64,000 bases of DNA from Ariolimax columbianus (taxonomy: Eukaryota; Mollusca; Gastropoda; Stylommatophora; Arionidae), in NCBI GenBank assembly GCA_036924085.1, contig JAVGWX010000013.1, forward strand, positions 66,432,157 through 66,496,156, given 5' to 3'. The notes below the pieces were generated by a model that saw only the letters and a program-made list of their open reading frames with translations, ran no database searches and was not told the DNA's origin. Both the position numbers and the translations under genes were made by a program. Of this stretch, positions 55,250-64,000 are shown piece after piece; within the stretch, counting starts at the first letter, position 1, and each line of letters opens with the position of its first letter.

Positions 55250-55900
55250 CAGCAATGAATGATTGAGCAACACCCTCTCAGATCCTGCCCAGAACAACAG
55301 GCTGAAAACAAAGACATCACAGCACGCCATTCCTTCACGTTACATTTGAAATCTCTGACTGCAACACGGCAGTGTAACAATAGAAGTATGTGTGTGTCAG
55401 GACAGATCTCCACTGTAGTGTGCCCCAGTATAGCATGAGCTAGAACGGTCTGAGTAAGCTTTCGCTTCCTAGTGCTGAAAGTGAAAGTCTTTTTTTCGAA
55501 ATTGATAATTAATGTGCCAGTTTGGGGAAATAAAGGTGTCAACGCTCAAAGGTGTTATCAGCAATTTATGGTTTACGGTACGTGAGGTAATGGTAACCTG
55601 CCGTACTGTACACCTACCAAGAAAGATATAAATGCAAGATAGGTTGGGGGTTGTAAAGGGAATTTTGCTTAAATGCTATAATTTTGAATACGGCCTCCCA
55701 CCCGATGGTAAGGAACGCTATAGATAAATAATGTCCATGACCCTTTATCAGAAATACTGTTTGTACACTGGTTAACTTGTGCCGTGATAGTAAAGATTGG
55801 AAACTCAATTGGCTCTCGTACAAAGCCACCACCTCTGTCGACTAACCGGTCAAATAAGATTAAGATAATATCATTATGGCGTTAGTTCCGGTTGCCTTGG
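55250..55900. other. No recognised feature
   Basis: Two open minus frames of 97 and 72 codons carry no recognisable motif. Confidence 0.5.
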
Positions 55901-55924
55901 CGACAATGCAACACAGGGAATGAG

Positions 55925-56140
55925 CGGAGAGCAGCCAGTTACTCATAGCTGGCTACTTGCATTAGGGTCAGCGATCTGAGCTGACCAAGATCCTATTCCG
56001 ATCTCAAAGGGTGGTCCTGAAAACAGGCTACAATAGTGCAGTCTGGCTAAGAGAATATGGGTCGCAGTGAAATCGCATGTGTCCGAACCAAAGGTGCAGA
56101 AATGGCAGCTTCGCTGTAAACTACAGCAAACTGTCACAGA
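55925..56140 (+). repeat. R1-related repeat
   Basis: It resembles R1 loosely: actcatagctggctacttgc, agcgatctgagctgaccaag and agcttcgctgtaaactacag. Confidence 0.5.
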
Positions 56141-56154
56141 GTTGAAGGATTAAC

Positions 56155-56540
56155 TCGGTAGAAGAAGACGATCAAGAAGGAGGAGGAGGAGAAGGAGAAA
56201 GAGGAGGAGGAGAAGAGAGAGGAGGACGGGAAATAGGAGGAGGAGGAGAAGTAAGAGGAGAAGAGAGAGGAAGAGGAGAAGAAGAGGGGGGAGAAGAGAG
56301 AGGATGAGGAGGAGAAGAGAGAGGAGAAGGAGGAGGAGAAGGAGGAGAAGAAGGATGAGAAGGAGGAGGAGAAAGAGGAGGAGTAGGAGGAGGAGGAGGA
56401 GAAGAGAGAGGAGAGGGGGGAAGACGAGAAGGAGGAGGAGGAGAAGGAGGAGGAGGAGAAGGTGGAATAGGAGGTGGAGGAGAAAGAGGAGGAGGAGGAG
56501 AAGTAGGGGGAGGAGGAGAGAAAGGAAGGAAGGACCTTTG
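56155..56540 (+). repeat. Purine-rich (gaggaggagaag) tract
   Basis: Nearly pure purine on the plus strand for about 380 bp. ORFs rich in Arg/Glu (plus) or Leu (minus) are artefacts. Confidence 0.97.
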
Positions 56541-57187
56541 AAGAGGTATTGACTCACTGATAGTAAAATCGAAATCTATAAGAACGTATTCACAGGTCGC
56601 TGTGTTACCCTAAATTTAGCTGAATCAATCTTTCATATCGATAACACGATTACAAGGACATGCATGTGATAACAAAATACTGCTTTGTAGTTTGGCTGGT
56701 GTTGCCATGGAGATTTTGGTTATCAGTTACCATTGTATTGATCAAGCGTCCGTACTTGCACGCATAATTAAACAAATGTCGCGATTGGTCATTGTGATAA
56801 AACAATTTATTTCTAAAACACTTTTTAACCAATTTCGTATTTTGAGTGAAGAGTTATCAGGGTCAGATGAGACATATTGATCAAGGTCTCTGTCTTACCT
56901 CCTCGCTCGTGCTCATGAAAATAGGATGAGTCATGGTAATATGGCCGACGGAGGTGATGGTTAAAACTGTAATTCCCATAGTGATGAGCTTACTGAGGAG
57001 TCCCGCATTGCACTACAACTAAAGAGACCTTGGTCCACCTTCTCAAGTTACACCTTGGGGTGTAGGAAGATCCACTGCTCAATTCAGTTTGATCTGCAGT
57101 GTACTCTATCTGTTGCTGTAATACCGCAATCTCATAGGCTTTTTCCAGTCCATATACTGGTTTATTTTTTTTAATGATTTTTTTTTC

Positions 57188-57352
57188 GCGTTCGCCTTCT
57201 TTCTCTATTCCCCAAGGCAGTGTGCGTTGCACTGTGGTTTTTATTTTGCGCCTGTCGGCCTAGTACATCTGACTTCAGCATGCATTTTATGTAAGGGTCT
57301 GCTTCCTCCTACATTTTCTAAGGGTTTGCTTCCCCGGGGTAAGTGTTGTGAT
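57188..57352 (-). mobile_element. SINE family 1, antisense, head-truncated
   Basis: It begins with the T-rich tail and contains cgcctgtcggcctagtacat and tttgcttccccggggtaagt, then stops before the tRNA head. Confidence 0.85.
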
Positions 57353-57489
57353 CTGCTGATGTTATCCCCCACTTATAACGTTGTCTGCCACTTAAACGAC
57401 CGCCTTCAACTCCGCCATCTGGTATGGTCTCCAACAAGGAAGTATGTCTTTTTGTATGACCAAAATAGCGTTAGTGTCGATCCCTGATT

Positions 57490-57740
57490 TCGGTCATTAA
57501 TTCTCTTTCTATCACTAATTTGTTCAATACTTCCACATTTGTTTTCTTCTCTCTTCAAGAAATGTGACCCAGTCTTCTATATACCAACATTTCGAAGGTT
57601 TCAATACACTTTTCTAACTTGTTATTCAGTGTCCATATTGGAATGTCCAATGTCAGTATGTGTCTCATGTTGCTGATTACGATTTTGATCATACCTATTC
57701 TCTTTCTGATTTCTTTTTTACAGCTACCTTCTCTAGCATT
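57490..57740 (-). pseudogene. LINE RT C-terminal remnant
   Basis: The minus strand reads GMIKIVISNMRHILTLDIPI and WTLNNKLEKCIETFEMLVYR, RRLGHIS. Weakly matches the ETWT...L..FEMW..RR block. Confidence 0.6.
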
Positions 57741-57744
57741 CTAT

Positions 57745-58300
57745 CGAAGAAAAGTAAAATATTAACTCAATTGAAGTCGGGTAGCTTCTAACAACAATTT
57801 TCCTCGTTTGTCGTTGTATTTTCCCTCAATTTAGAGTTGCTCGCATAACAAGGTTTGCCGGTTGTTAGATTTCCATATTTGTTAAGCACTCGGTTTTCGC
57901 TGAACGCATGATAAATACCAGTCTCACGGTTCAGTCCGGGAAGTAAAAGCGGCGAGGGAGAGGAGATGGCTACCGCCTTTATATAGCCGAGCCTTTGAAA
58001 TGTGAGATCGCTAACACCTCACACCGCTACGGCAGTAATGTTATGGGATACTTTACTACTTTACTTTACATGTGATATTTGGAAGAAAAAAATATTTTAT
58101 TATTATTATTTTATTTCCACAGCAATCCACTGAAGATAAGATCCCTGTTTAAGTAAACATTCATTAGTGGTCTAGGTGAATTTTGAAAATAAGGTTTTGA
58201 TAAGGTATGGAAAGAGGAACGGAAAGTCAATCTGCGTTCTCGTCTGGGGGAATATGATGTTTTCATGTTATGAGGTGAGAATATTGTTTTTTTTGTTTTT
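57745..58300. other. No recognised feature
   Basis: No supported feature. A t/a-rich patch lies near 58090-58120. Confidence 0.5.
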
Positions 58301-58308
58301 TTTTTAGT

Positions 58309-58543
58309 GTTCGCCTTATTTCTCTAATCCCCAAGGCGGTGTGCGTTGCACTGCGGTTTTTATTTTTGCGCCTGTCGGCCCAGTGCATCCAACTTCAGCA
58401 TGCATTTTATGTAAGGGTCTGCTTCCTCCTGCATTTTATAAGGGTTTGCTTCCCCGGGGTAACGGTCGGTGCTGGGATGGGGATCGAACCCAGCACCTTC
58501 TGGTTGTGAGCCGTGTCACTTAACCACTAGGCCACGCCGTCCC
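58309..58543 (-). mobile_element. SINE family 1, antisense, full length
   Basis: Complete in antisense: T-rich tail, ccaaggcggtgtgcgttgca, ttgcgcctgtcggcccagtg, gcttccccggggtaacggtc, then the head with B box (ggggatcgaacccagcacct) and A box (cacttaaccactaggccacg). Confidence 0.92.
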
Positions 58544-58554
58544 CTAGGTGACAA

Positions 58555-58965
58555 TATGACTTGCGAGTGAATTGGATTTAAGTTACGGTGAGTTGTGCAT
58601 CGTCAGCCTTACTGTCTCGTCCTGATTCCATTTGATCCAGTGGCAAGATATGATCAAGACGACTGGAGCAGTTATCCGGATGCAGTGGACGACCAATGGG
58701 ATCTTCTGTGACTAGCATTGCTACAAACGCTCTATAGCGAGTTGCTGGTAGTCGCCTTGCTTCCCGTTGACCAGCCAGTGGTTCTTCCGTACAGTCCGCC
58801 GAATCCAGTCTTCACATGCTTAGGTAGACAGTCCCTATACCAGTTCAGTTCAGCTCATCCCGTAACCCATCAGGTCGTTGGGGCATACTTTAAGACACTC
58901 CCAAATTCCCACGCCATCCCTCTCTGTCTGCCACCGCTTGTCTTATCTCACCGGGACGAAGGCTT
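58555..58965 (+). repeat. R4 repeat and adjoining shared segment
   Basis: Matches 46.98-47.23 kb in its first half and 48.11-48.25 kb in its second. This suggests the two parts belong to one longer repeat. Confidence 0.55.
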
Positions 58966-58994
58966 GGCCACACAGTGATGCTGTCCACTCATCT

Positions 58995-60101
58995 CAGAAG
59001 ACTGACTGACCATCCAATGCACCAGAGACTAAACAATTTCGGAAATGGGAAACTAAAGCAGAGAAATTTGCAGAAATAGCCAAAGCAAAGATGCACAAAG
59101 ACCCCATTAACGCACTAACCACACCAAAGCCCATCCCAACTGTACGAAAACCCACCTGGAGGCAGCATATATTTCCATAGGTGGTAGAAAATATACCAGG
59201 TATTGGAAACAAAAACTGCCAGACTGAATAAGAAAGAAGAGATACTACCCTGAGCTACATAACGGAAAACTACCCAAGCATGGACTGGACCCATGCATAC
59301 ACCGACGGTTCTGTAACAAACACGACACAGAACGGAGGGGCAGGAGCATTCCTGAACCTACCAAATGGCAGAAAAATAACACTGTCATTCGCTACTGGTA
59401 AGTACACAAGCAATTTCAGAGCGGAGGCAGAGGCACTGAGGGCGGCAGTGGAAGAAATGGTGACAGGTAAAAGGAATGAAAGCCATATAGTCCTGCTTAC
59501 AGATGCCTTGGCCGTAGTCACAGCACTAAAAAGCCAGAAAAATACTGAACTAAATGATTTAAGAGCAGTACTCTGTCAACTATGCCAGCAGTCCGCACCA
59601 AAAATGGTAGTGGTACAGTGGTTCCCATCCCACTGCAACATCCAAGGCAACGAGGAGGCAGACAGATTGGCAAAAGAAGGTGCAAGACTACCACAACCAG
59701 ATACTAGTGTGACATACGTAGAGTCAAAAAGGTTTATTAGAGCTAGATACATGACCAAATAGGAAACCGAACATACTGGCTACACAAAAAACGATGCCTA
59801 TTACCAGTTGAACTGAAGAGAGCAGGTCGTGGTCTTCAGACTTCGCACTGGCCACAATAGACTGAGGTACCACCTATTCAACAAATTGAAGATAAGTGGC
59901 ACTGACGAATGCCCGTGTGGTACCGGGAAAATGACCGCTGAACATTTGCTGCAAAATTGCCCAACATACGAGGATCAGAGAGAGCAGATGTGGCCATCAC
60001 CACTAGACAAGCTCTATGGCAGTGTCGACAGCCACAGGATGACCGCTGCTTTTTTCGAAAAAATTAAGGTTGATGTCTGACTGCGTACGATGAAGAAGAA
60101 G
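58995..60101 (+). pseudogene. I-type LINE copy, 3' part (RNase H and knuckle), broken
   Basis: It starts in the RT C-terminal region (RRLTDHPMHQRLNN) and continues through the RNase H frame at 59280 (AYTDGSVT, FRAEAEALRAA, LLTDALAVVTALK, VQWFPSHCNIQGNEEADRLA) to the knuckle (GTDECPCGTGKMTAEHLLQN). Breaks: a TAA at 59229-59231, a TAG at 59760-59762, a TGA near 59815, and a short in-frame loss near 60002. It ends in a gaagaagaagaag tail. Same family as the 43.8-kb copy, but older. Confidence 0.92.
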
Positions 60102-60124
60102 AAGTCTACTCATCTCTTCCTTGG

Positions 60125-60425
60125 ACGTCCTCACCCTCTATGTCCTGGGACGGAACCAAAGAGTATCGAGTTGGTAATTCCCTTGGACCTCGCGAGGTGC
60201 CCGTACCAGGTCATCTTTCGTCTTTTGATTGTTGTGAACAGATCTTCAAAAAGACCCATAGTGTTTTCAACTCTCTGTCGTATTTCTTCGTTCGTGAAAC
60301 GATCTTTATATGTAACATTTATGAGTTTTATATAGCACCTCATTTCTATTGCATGTATTCTGCCCTGGATATCTGTTGTAATGGTCCAGGTCTCGCAGAC
60401 ATACAGAAATATTGATAGCACCCTC
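60125..60425 (-). pseudogene. LINE RT C-terminal fragment
   Basis: The open frame reads MLSIFLYVCETWTITTDIQG, RIHAIEMRCYIKLINVTYKD, RFTNEEIRQRVENTMGLFED and KRRKMTWYGHLARSKGITNS, ILFGSVPG. Conserved LINE C-terminal block, related to 5.5-6.1 kb. Confidence 0.85.
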
Positions 60426-60757
60426 TATCACTGTAGGTTTATTAGACTTATAATCTACGCTCACTTGGTTTAGCCGGTCATGTCGAGACCGTTGCCCCGG
60501 GTTTGGTCGCTGCTGCATGCTGACAGCTGCATGGAGCCACAAGTGAGAGCTGAGTGCCAGATGTGGACCAGTAATGGACAAACTACCCAAGCTAGGGCAC
60601 GACATGTCCACCACTACAGATACTACCCCTCCCTCACACATCTTACGACACGACAATATGTACAAAAGGATCGTTCGCTATCTTGATAACAAAAACAACC
60701 ATAGTTCAATTTCAAGGACAGACAAGCCGAAAGATTAGATTACAGCAGGGAGTCGTC

Positions 60758-60781
60758 GTCCCCCCCCCCCCCCCCCCCCCA
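60758..60781 (+). repeat. Poly-C run
   Basis: About 22 consecutive C. Such runs recur at 4056, 41764, 43342, 50480 and 53846 (as C or G), some of which may be assembly-sensitive. Confidence 0.9.
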
Positions 60782-60877
60782 AGGTGGTGTCTAGCCGCCC
60801 ACGTTATTCCTCAACTAAATGAATGATACAACTGTGAACTCTCCCAAAAGTGCACACATCTCTGATTTTGCAGATTT

Positions 60878-61141
60878 CTTTTTTTTTTTTTTTTTTTTTT
60901 TTGGGCCTTCGTCTCATTTCTCTATTAACCAAGGCGATGTGCGTTGCACTATGGTTTTTATTTTGCGCCTGTCGGCCCAGTGCATCCGACTTCGGCATCC
61001 ATTTTATGTAAGGGTCTGCTTCCTCCTGCGTTTTCTAAGGGTTTGCTTCCCCGGGGTAACGACCCGTGCTATGATGGGGATCGAACCCAGCACCTTCGGT
61101 TTGTTAGCCGTGTCACTTGACCACTAGCTCACGATGTCCCG
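60878..61141 (-). mobile_element. SINE family 1, antisense, full length
   Basis: A long T run (tail), ccaaggcgatgtgcgttgca, ttgcgcctgtcggcccagtg, gcttccccggggtaacgacc, then B box (gggatcgaacccagcacctt) and A box (cacttgaccactagctcacg). Confidence 0.92.
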
Positions 61142-61349
61142 TTTTCAATGAAGTTGACATTGCGATCGGGGTGACCCACGATGGAGATCTTTGAATAGGA
61201 CCACTTTTGCGTTTGACAGAACTAGCACAACACGTAACGAGAGTGTTAGTGAATTCCGATGGACGCATCCATTTCTGAAATAGGGTCACAGAGTCATGGT
61301 AGGACACAAGATACTGTGCGGAGCCGATCGATGGGCGAAAGCAAAAGGA

Positions 61350-61464
61350 ACGGCCAGTTCTACGTAGCTTACCTCACTGTCTGCACGTTTAACTGTTCTA
61401 GATAATAGGCCAGTTCTACGTAGCTTACCTCACTGTCTGCACGTTCAACTGTTCTAGATAATAG
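61350..61464 (+). repeat. 56-bp direct duplication
   Basis: gccagttctacgtagcttac, ctcactgtctgcacgtttaa and ctgttctagataatag occur twice in a row with one difference (gtttaac/gttcaac). Confidence 0.95.
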
Positions 61465-62785
61465 GGGACAAAATATTTGGATCGGATCAATGTCATTTAA
61501 AAACACGGCGCAATGATAAAAACGGTGCACATAACTTATCCTAATATGTTACACTACTGCTGGCTTGTCATAGATATAGTATCTTGAATCAACATCAGGC
61601 GATGGAAGCGGATAGAGCAGTACAAACAACCGGACTAAAAGTGTCAACATTCTGTTAGACGCTAGACCGGATACAAACAGGAAAGTTTCAGAACTTATCC
61701 AATGGGTAGCCGATTACAAGTCAACAAAAGGGTCACAGAGGAATCTGGAGCTGTGAAAAAGTCAGACAAAGTAGTGAAACCATCGATCCTCCACAAGCCT
61801 GGTCCGCTATTGAGGAAACTGTTGGCCAATACCAACCCTAGAAGCAACAACCCAGACCCCTACAGCGCCAGCATGACCGCGCCAGGTACCCAATTACAGC
61901 TGGGTGGACTAGAACGCGAGGCTAACGGACATTGAACACGGTTTATTTGGGTATCTACTACTTTGATGATCAGTCCCTCTTTATCTCAATCATTTCCCTA
62001 TTCGCTTCACATAAAGCATGGCCGTCTGAAGTTGTTTGCTAATGCCCACAATGAGTCATTGGCTCTTTCCGTCTTGTCAGACGATAGTAATTGTGCTATT
62101 AGCACAAAGCCCGGGCAGAAATATAGAGACCATGTGTTGCCCATACAGTATGGTCCCTCTCTCGGTCTGCCTTGTTTGCTCCAAGGAAATGGTAATGCCA
62201 ATATATTTGGTACAAGGCAAGCTGTAGAAGCTGCCGGATCAGCAGAGCAATGCTCTATCTCTTCTCCTGCCAGGGCTTCAATCCTTGACTAGCCGCCAAC
62301 CAAGGCTAAGGGCCTGGTCTGCCATGCCCCAACACACAGCTGAGGTTGCCTTTCCTCGCTCTAGGATAAGGCATTGTATCCCTCTTGCGTATGTTCCTTC
62401 GCACATCGTCGGTTGTCAGGTTTGGTAGACGCTTACCAACTTTCAGAGTTATCAGAAAACAGGTTCCCCAGCCATATCTGACAAAACCCGACAAGACACA
62501 CCAGTATCTTATCTGCAAGGCTTCAGATGGTTTGAAATCAGTTTTCCATCTCCTAGATGAGCTGCCTTCCTAGGCTTTCGAGCCCCATCTGCCCGAAACT
62601 ACCGGTTTTAAGGCGTCAGTAACTCGCCTTCCATCCCTTCTCCTGTTAGTCAAATCAGTTCTGCCGCGCGAAGGCCAGGAGTTGGACTTTGTTGTCAGAG
62701 GCTATATGAGAGGCACGCCATGGGAGCATTTAGTTGGTGTAGAGAGTTCATCCTCAACCCCACCCTCGGCTACGACAACATTTAG
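61465..62785. other. Unclassified, probably repeat-derived
   Basis: Two moderate open frames (61702-61935 and 61963-62292, plus) and one minus frame (62306-62518) have no recognisable domain. The higher GC and mixed content resemble LINE 5' regions, but nothing proves it. Confidence 0.35.
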
Positions 62786-63075
62786 AACCACAATGAGTAG
62801 GTTACTCTTTTGTGCCCCTTGAAAAGGACGTTAAGTGGCGGGTTGCAGTAGCTTTCCTCACATCACGACCTTACTGATGAAGGTGGACCAGGTTCATCCA
62901 GGCGGTTGTTCTAAGCTTGGCTTGAACTGTGTGTCGCTCACTACTACGGGGATCACGTCGATACCGCACCTTCTTAGCCAGGTTCCCACGAAAACAGCCC
63001 GTTTCCAGTGAGAACAGCGGGAAAGTCAAGGTGAGGGTCTTGGCCAAAATATTTTGCCTGTACCTGACAGAAATG
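62785..63075 (-). repeat. R2 repeat, antisense copy
   Basis: Shares aaaaggacgttaagtggcgg, ggtggaccaggttcatccag, atcacgtcgataccgcacct and gtgagggtcttggccaaaat with other R2 copies. Confidence 0.8.
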
Positions 63076-64000
63076 TCTTCTTCTTCTTCTTCTGCGTACA
63101 CAGTCAGACAGCAACCATTATTTTTTCGAAAAAAGCGGCGGTCGTCCTGAGACTCTCGCCACTACCATAGAGCTTGTCTTGCAGTTCCACTGGCAATGGC
63201 CACATCTGCTCTCTCTGATCCCCGTATGTCGGGCAGTTCTGCAGCAGATGTTCAGTAGTCATTTTACCAGTACCGCACGGGCATTCGTCGGTACACCCTA
63301 TCTTCAATTTGTTGAATAGGTGGTACCTCAGTCTATTGTGGCCAGTGCGAAGTCTGAAGACAACGACCTGCTCTCTTCGGTTCAACTGGTAATAGGCATC
63401 GTTTTTGGTGTAACCAGTATGTTCGGTTTCCCATTTGGTAATGTACCTGGCTTTGATAAGCCGTTTTGACTCTTCGTACGTCATACTGGTATCTGTTTGT
63501 GGTAGCCTTGCACCTTCTTTTGCCAGTCTGTCTGCCTCCTCGTTGCCTTGGATGTTGCAGTGTGACGGAACCCACTGTACCACTACCCTTTTTGGTGCGG
63601 ACAGCTGGCACAGTTTGCAGAGTGCTGCTCTTAAGTCATTAAGCTCAGTGTTTTTCTGGCTTTTTAGCGCTGTGACTACGGCGAGAGCATCTGTCAACAA
63701 GACTATGTGGCTCTCATTTTCACTGTGTGTTGCCATTTCTTCCACTGCCGCCCTCAGTGCCTCTGCCTCCGCTCTGAAATTGCTTGTGTACTTACCAGTA
63801 GCGAATGACAGTGTTATTTTTCTGCCATTTGGTAGGTTCAGGAATGCTCCTGCCCCTCCGTTCTGTGTAGTGTTTGTTACAGAACCGTCGGTGTATGCAT
63901 GGGTCCAGTCCATGCTTGGGTAGCTTTTCGTTATGAAGCTTAGGGTAGTGTCTCTCCTTTCTTTTTCGGTCTGGCAGTTTTTGTTTGCAATACCTGGTAT
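63076..64000 (-). mobile_element. I-type LINE 3' end, continuing beyond the window
   Basis: It starts at a cttcttcttcttcttc tail in antisense and carries the RNase H and knuckle frame described separately. Confidence 0.92.
63104..64000 (-). CDS. I-type LINE ORF2 C-terminal part, uninterrupted to window edge
   Basis: The frame is open from the window edge (IPGIANKNCQTEKERRDTTL) through the RNase H domain (AYTDGSVT, FRAEAEALRAA, LLTDALAVVTALK, VQWVPSHCNIQGNEEADRLA) to the knuckle (CTDECPCGTGKMTTEHLLQN) and stop. All RNase H catalytic acidic residues are present. It differs from the 43.8-kb copy at only a few residues (for example MATH for MVTH, QLSAPK for QQSAPK, EGARL for ECARL). No break is seen in 299 codons, so this copy may be the least damaged one. 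The RT part lies outside the window. Confidence 0.92.
   Translation of the reverse strand: MPGIANKNCQTEKERRDTTLSFITKSYPSMDWTHAYTDGSVTNTTQNGGAGAFLNLPNGRKITLSFATGKYTSNFRAEAEALRAAVEEMATHSENESHIVLLTDALAVVTALKSQKNTELNDLRAALCKLCQLSAPKRVVVQWVPSHCNIQGNEEADRLAKEGARLPQTDTSMTYEESKRLIKARYITKWETEHTGYTKNDAYYQLNRREQVVVFRLRTGHNRLRYHLFNKLKIGCTDECPCGTGKMTTEHLLQNCPTYGDQREQMWPLPVELQDKLYGSGESLRTTAAFFEKIMVAV

Noticed and set aside
56150..56557. Arg-rich and Leu-rich ORFs
   Set aside because: Products of a purine-rich simple tract.
61702..62292. Host coding exons from two plus-strand ORFs
   Set aside because: No recognisable domain, no paired splice sites with compatible phase, and surrounded by repeats.

Overview
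This is a eukaryotic, animal-type genomic window. It has spliced exons with GT/AG junctions, many degraded non-LTR retrotransposons, tRNA-headed SINEs, mariner-type derivatives, an 18S rDNA pseudogene, and long mini- and microsatellites. There are no bacterial-style operons. The mix of I-type LINEs with an RNase H domain, several tRNA-headed repeats and long tatc/tgtc arrays would fit a mollusc, perhaps a gastropod. That assignment is inference and was not tested by any search.

The only convincing host gene is one I assembled by hand on the minus strand: a tandem-repeat galectin spread over about 33 kb (41354 down to 8338). A TATA-like box and a first exon coding only Met-Ser lie near 41.35-41.48 kb. 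The first carbohydrate-recognition domain (CRD1) is built from exons at 29973-30082, 25851-26049 and 22606-22722. A probable 12-nt linker microexon follows at 17412-17423. CRD2 is built from exons at 15856-15941, 11478-11697 and 8338-8451, the last ending in a stop codon. All splice phases agree (0, 2, 0, 0, 0, 2, 0), and the joined frame codes for about 287 residues. The exons are short, so automated ORF calling shows them only as parts of longer chance ORFs.

The galectin introns carry most of the other content of the first 41 kb. This includes LINE 3'-end fragments of several families, two mariner-derived elements with long inverted repeats, an rDNA orphon (5'ETS-like sequence plus a deleted 18S gene), SINEs, and at least a dozen tandem arrays. 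One array, next to the CRD2 core exon, consists of about eleven copies of that exon's own 3' splice site plus its first coding bases.

From 42 to 64 kb I see no host gene. This part is a repeat landscape that includes three copies of one I-type LINE (43.8-46.3, 59.0-60.1 and 63.1-64.0 kb; a fourth, 5'-half copy is at 1-1.84 kb). There are also other LINE remnants, SINE copies, a 19-bp satellite, purine- and pyrimidine-rich tracts, and unclassified spacer.
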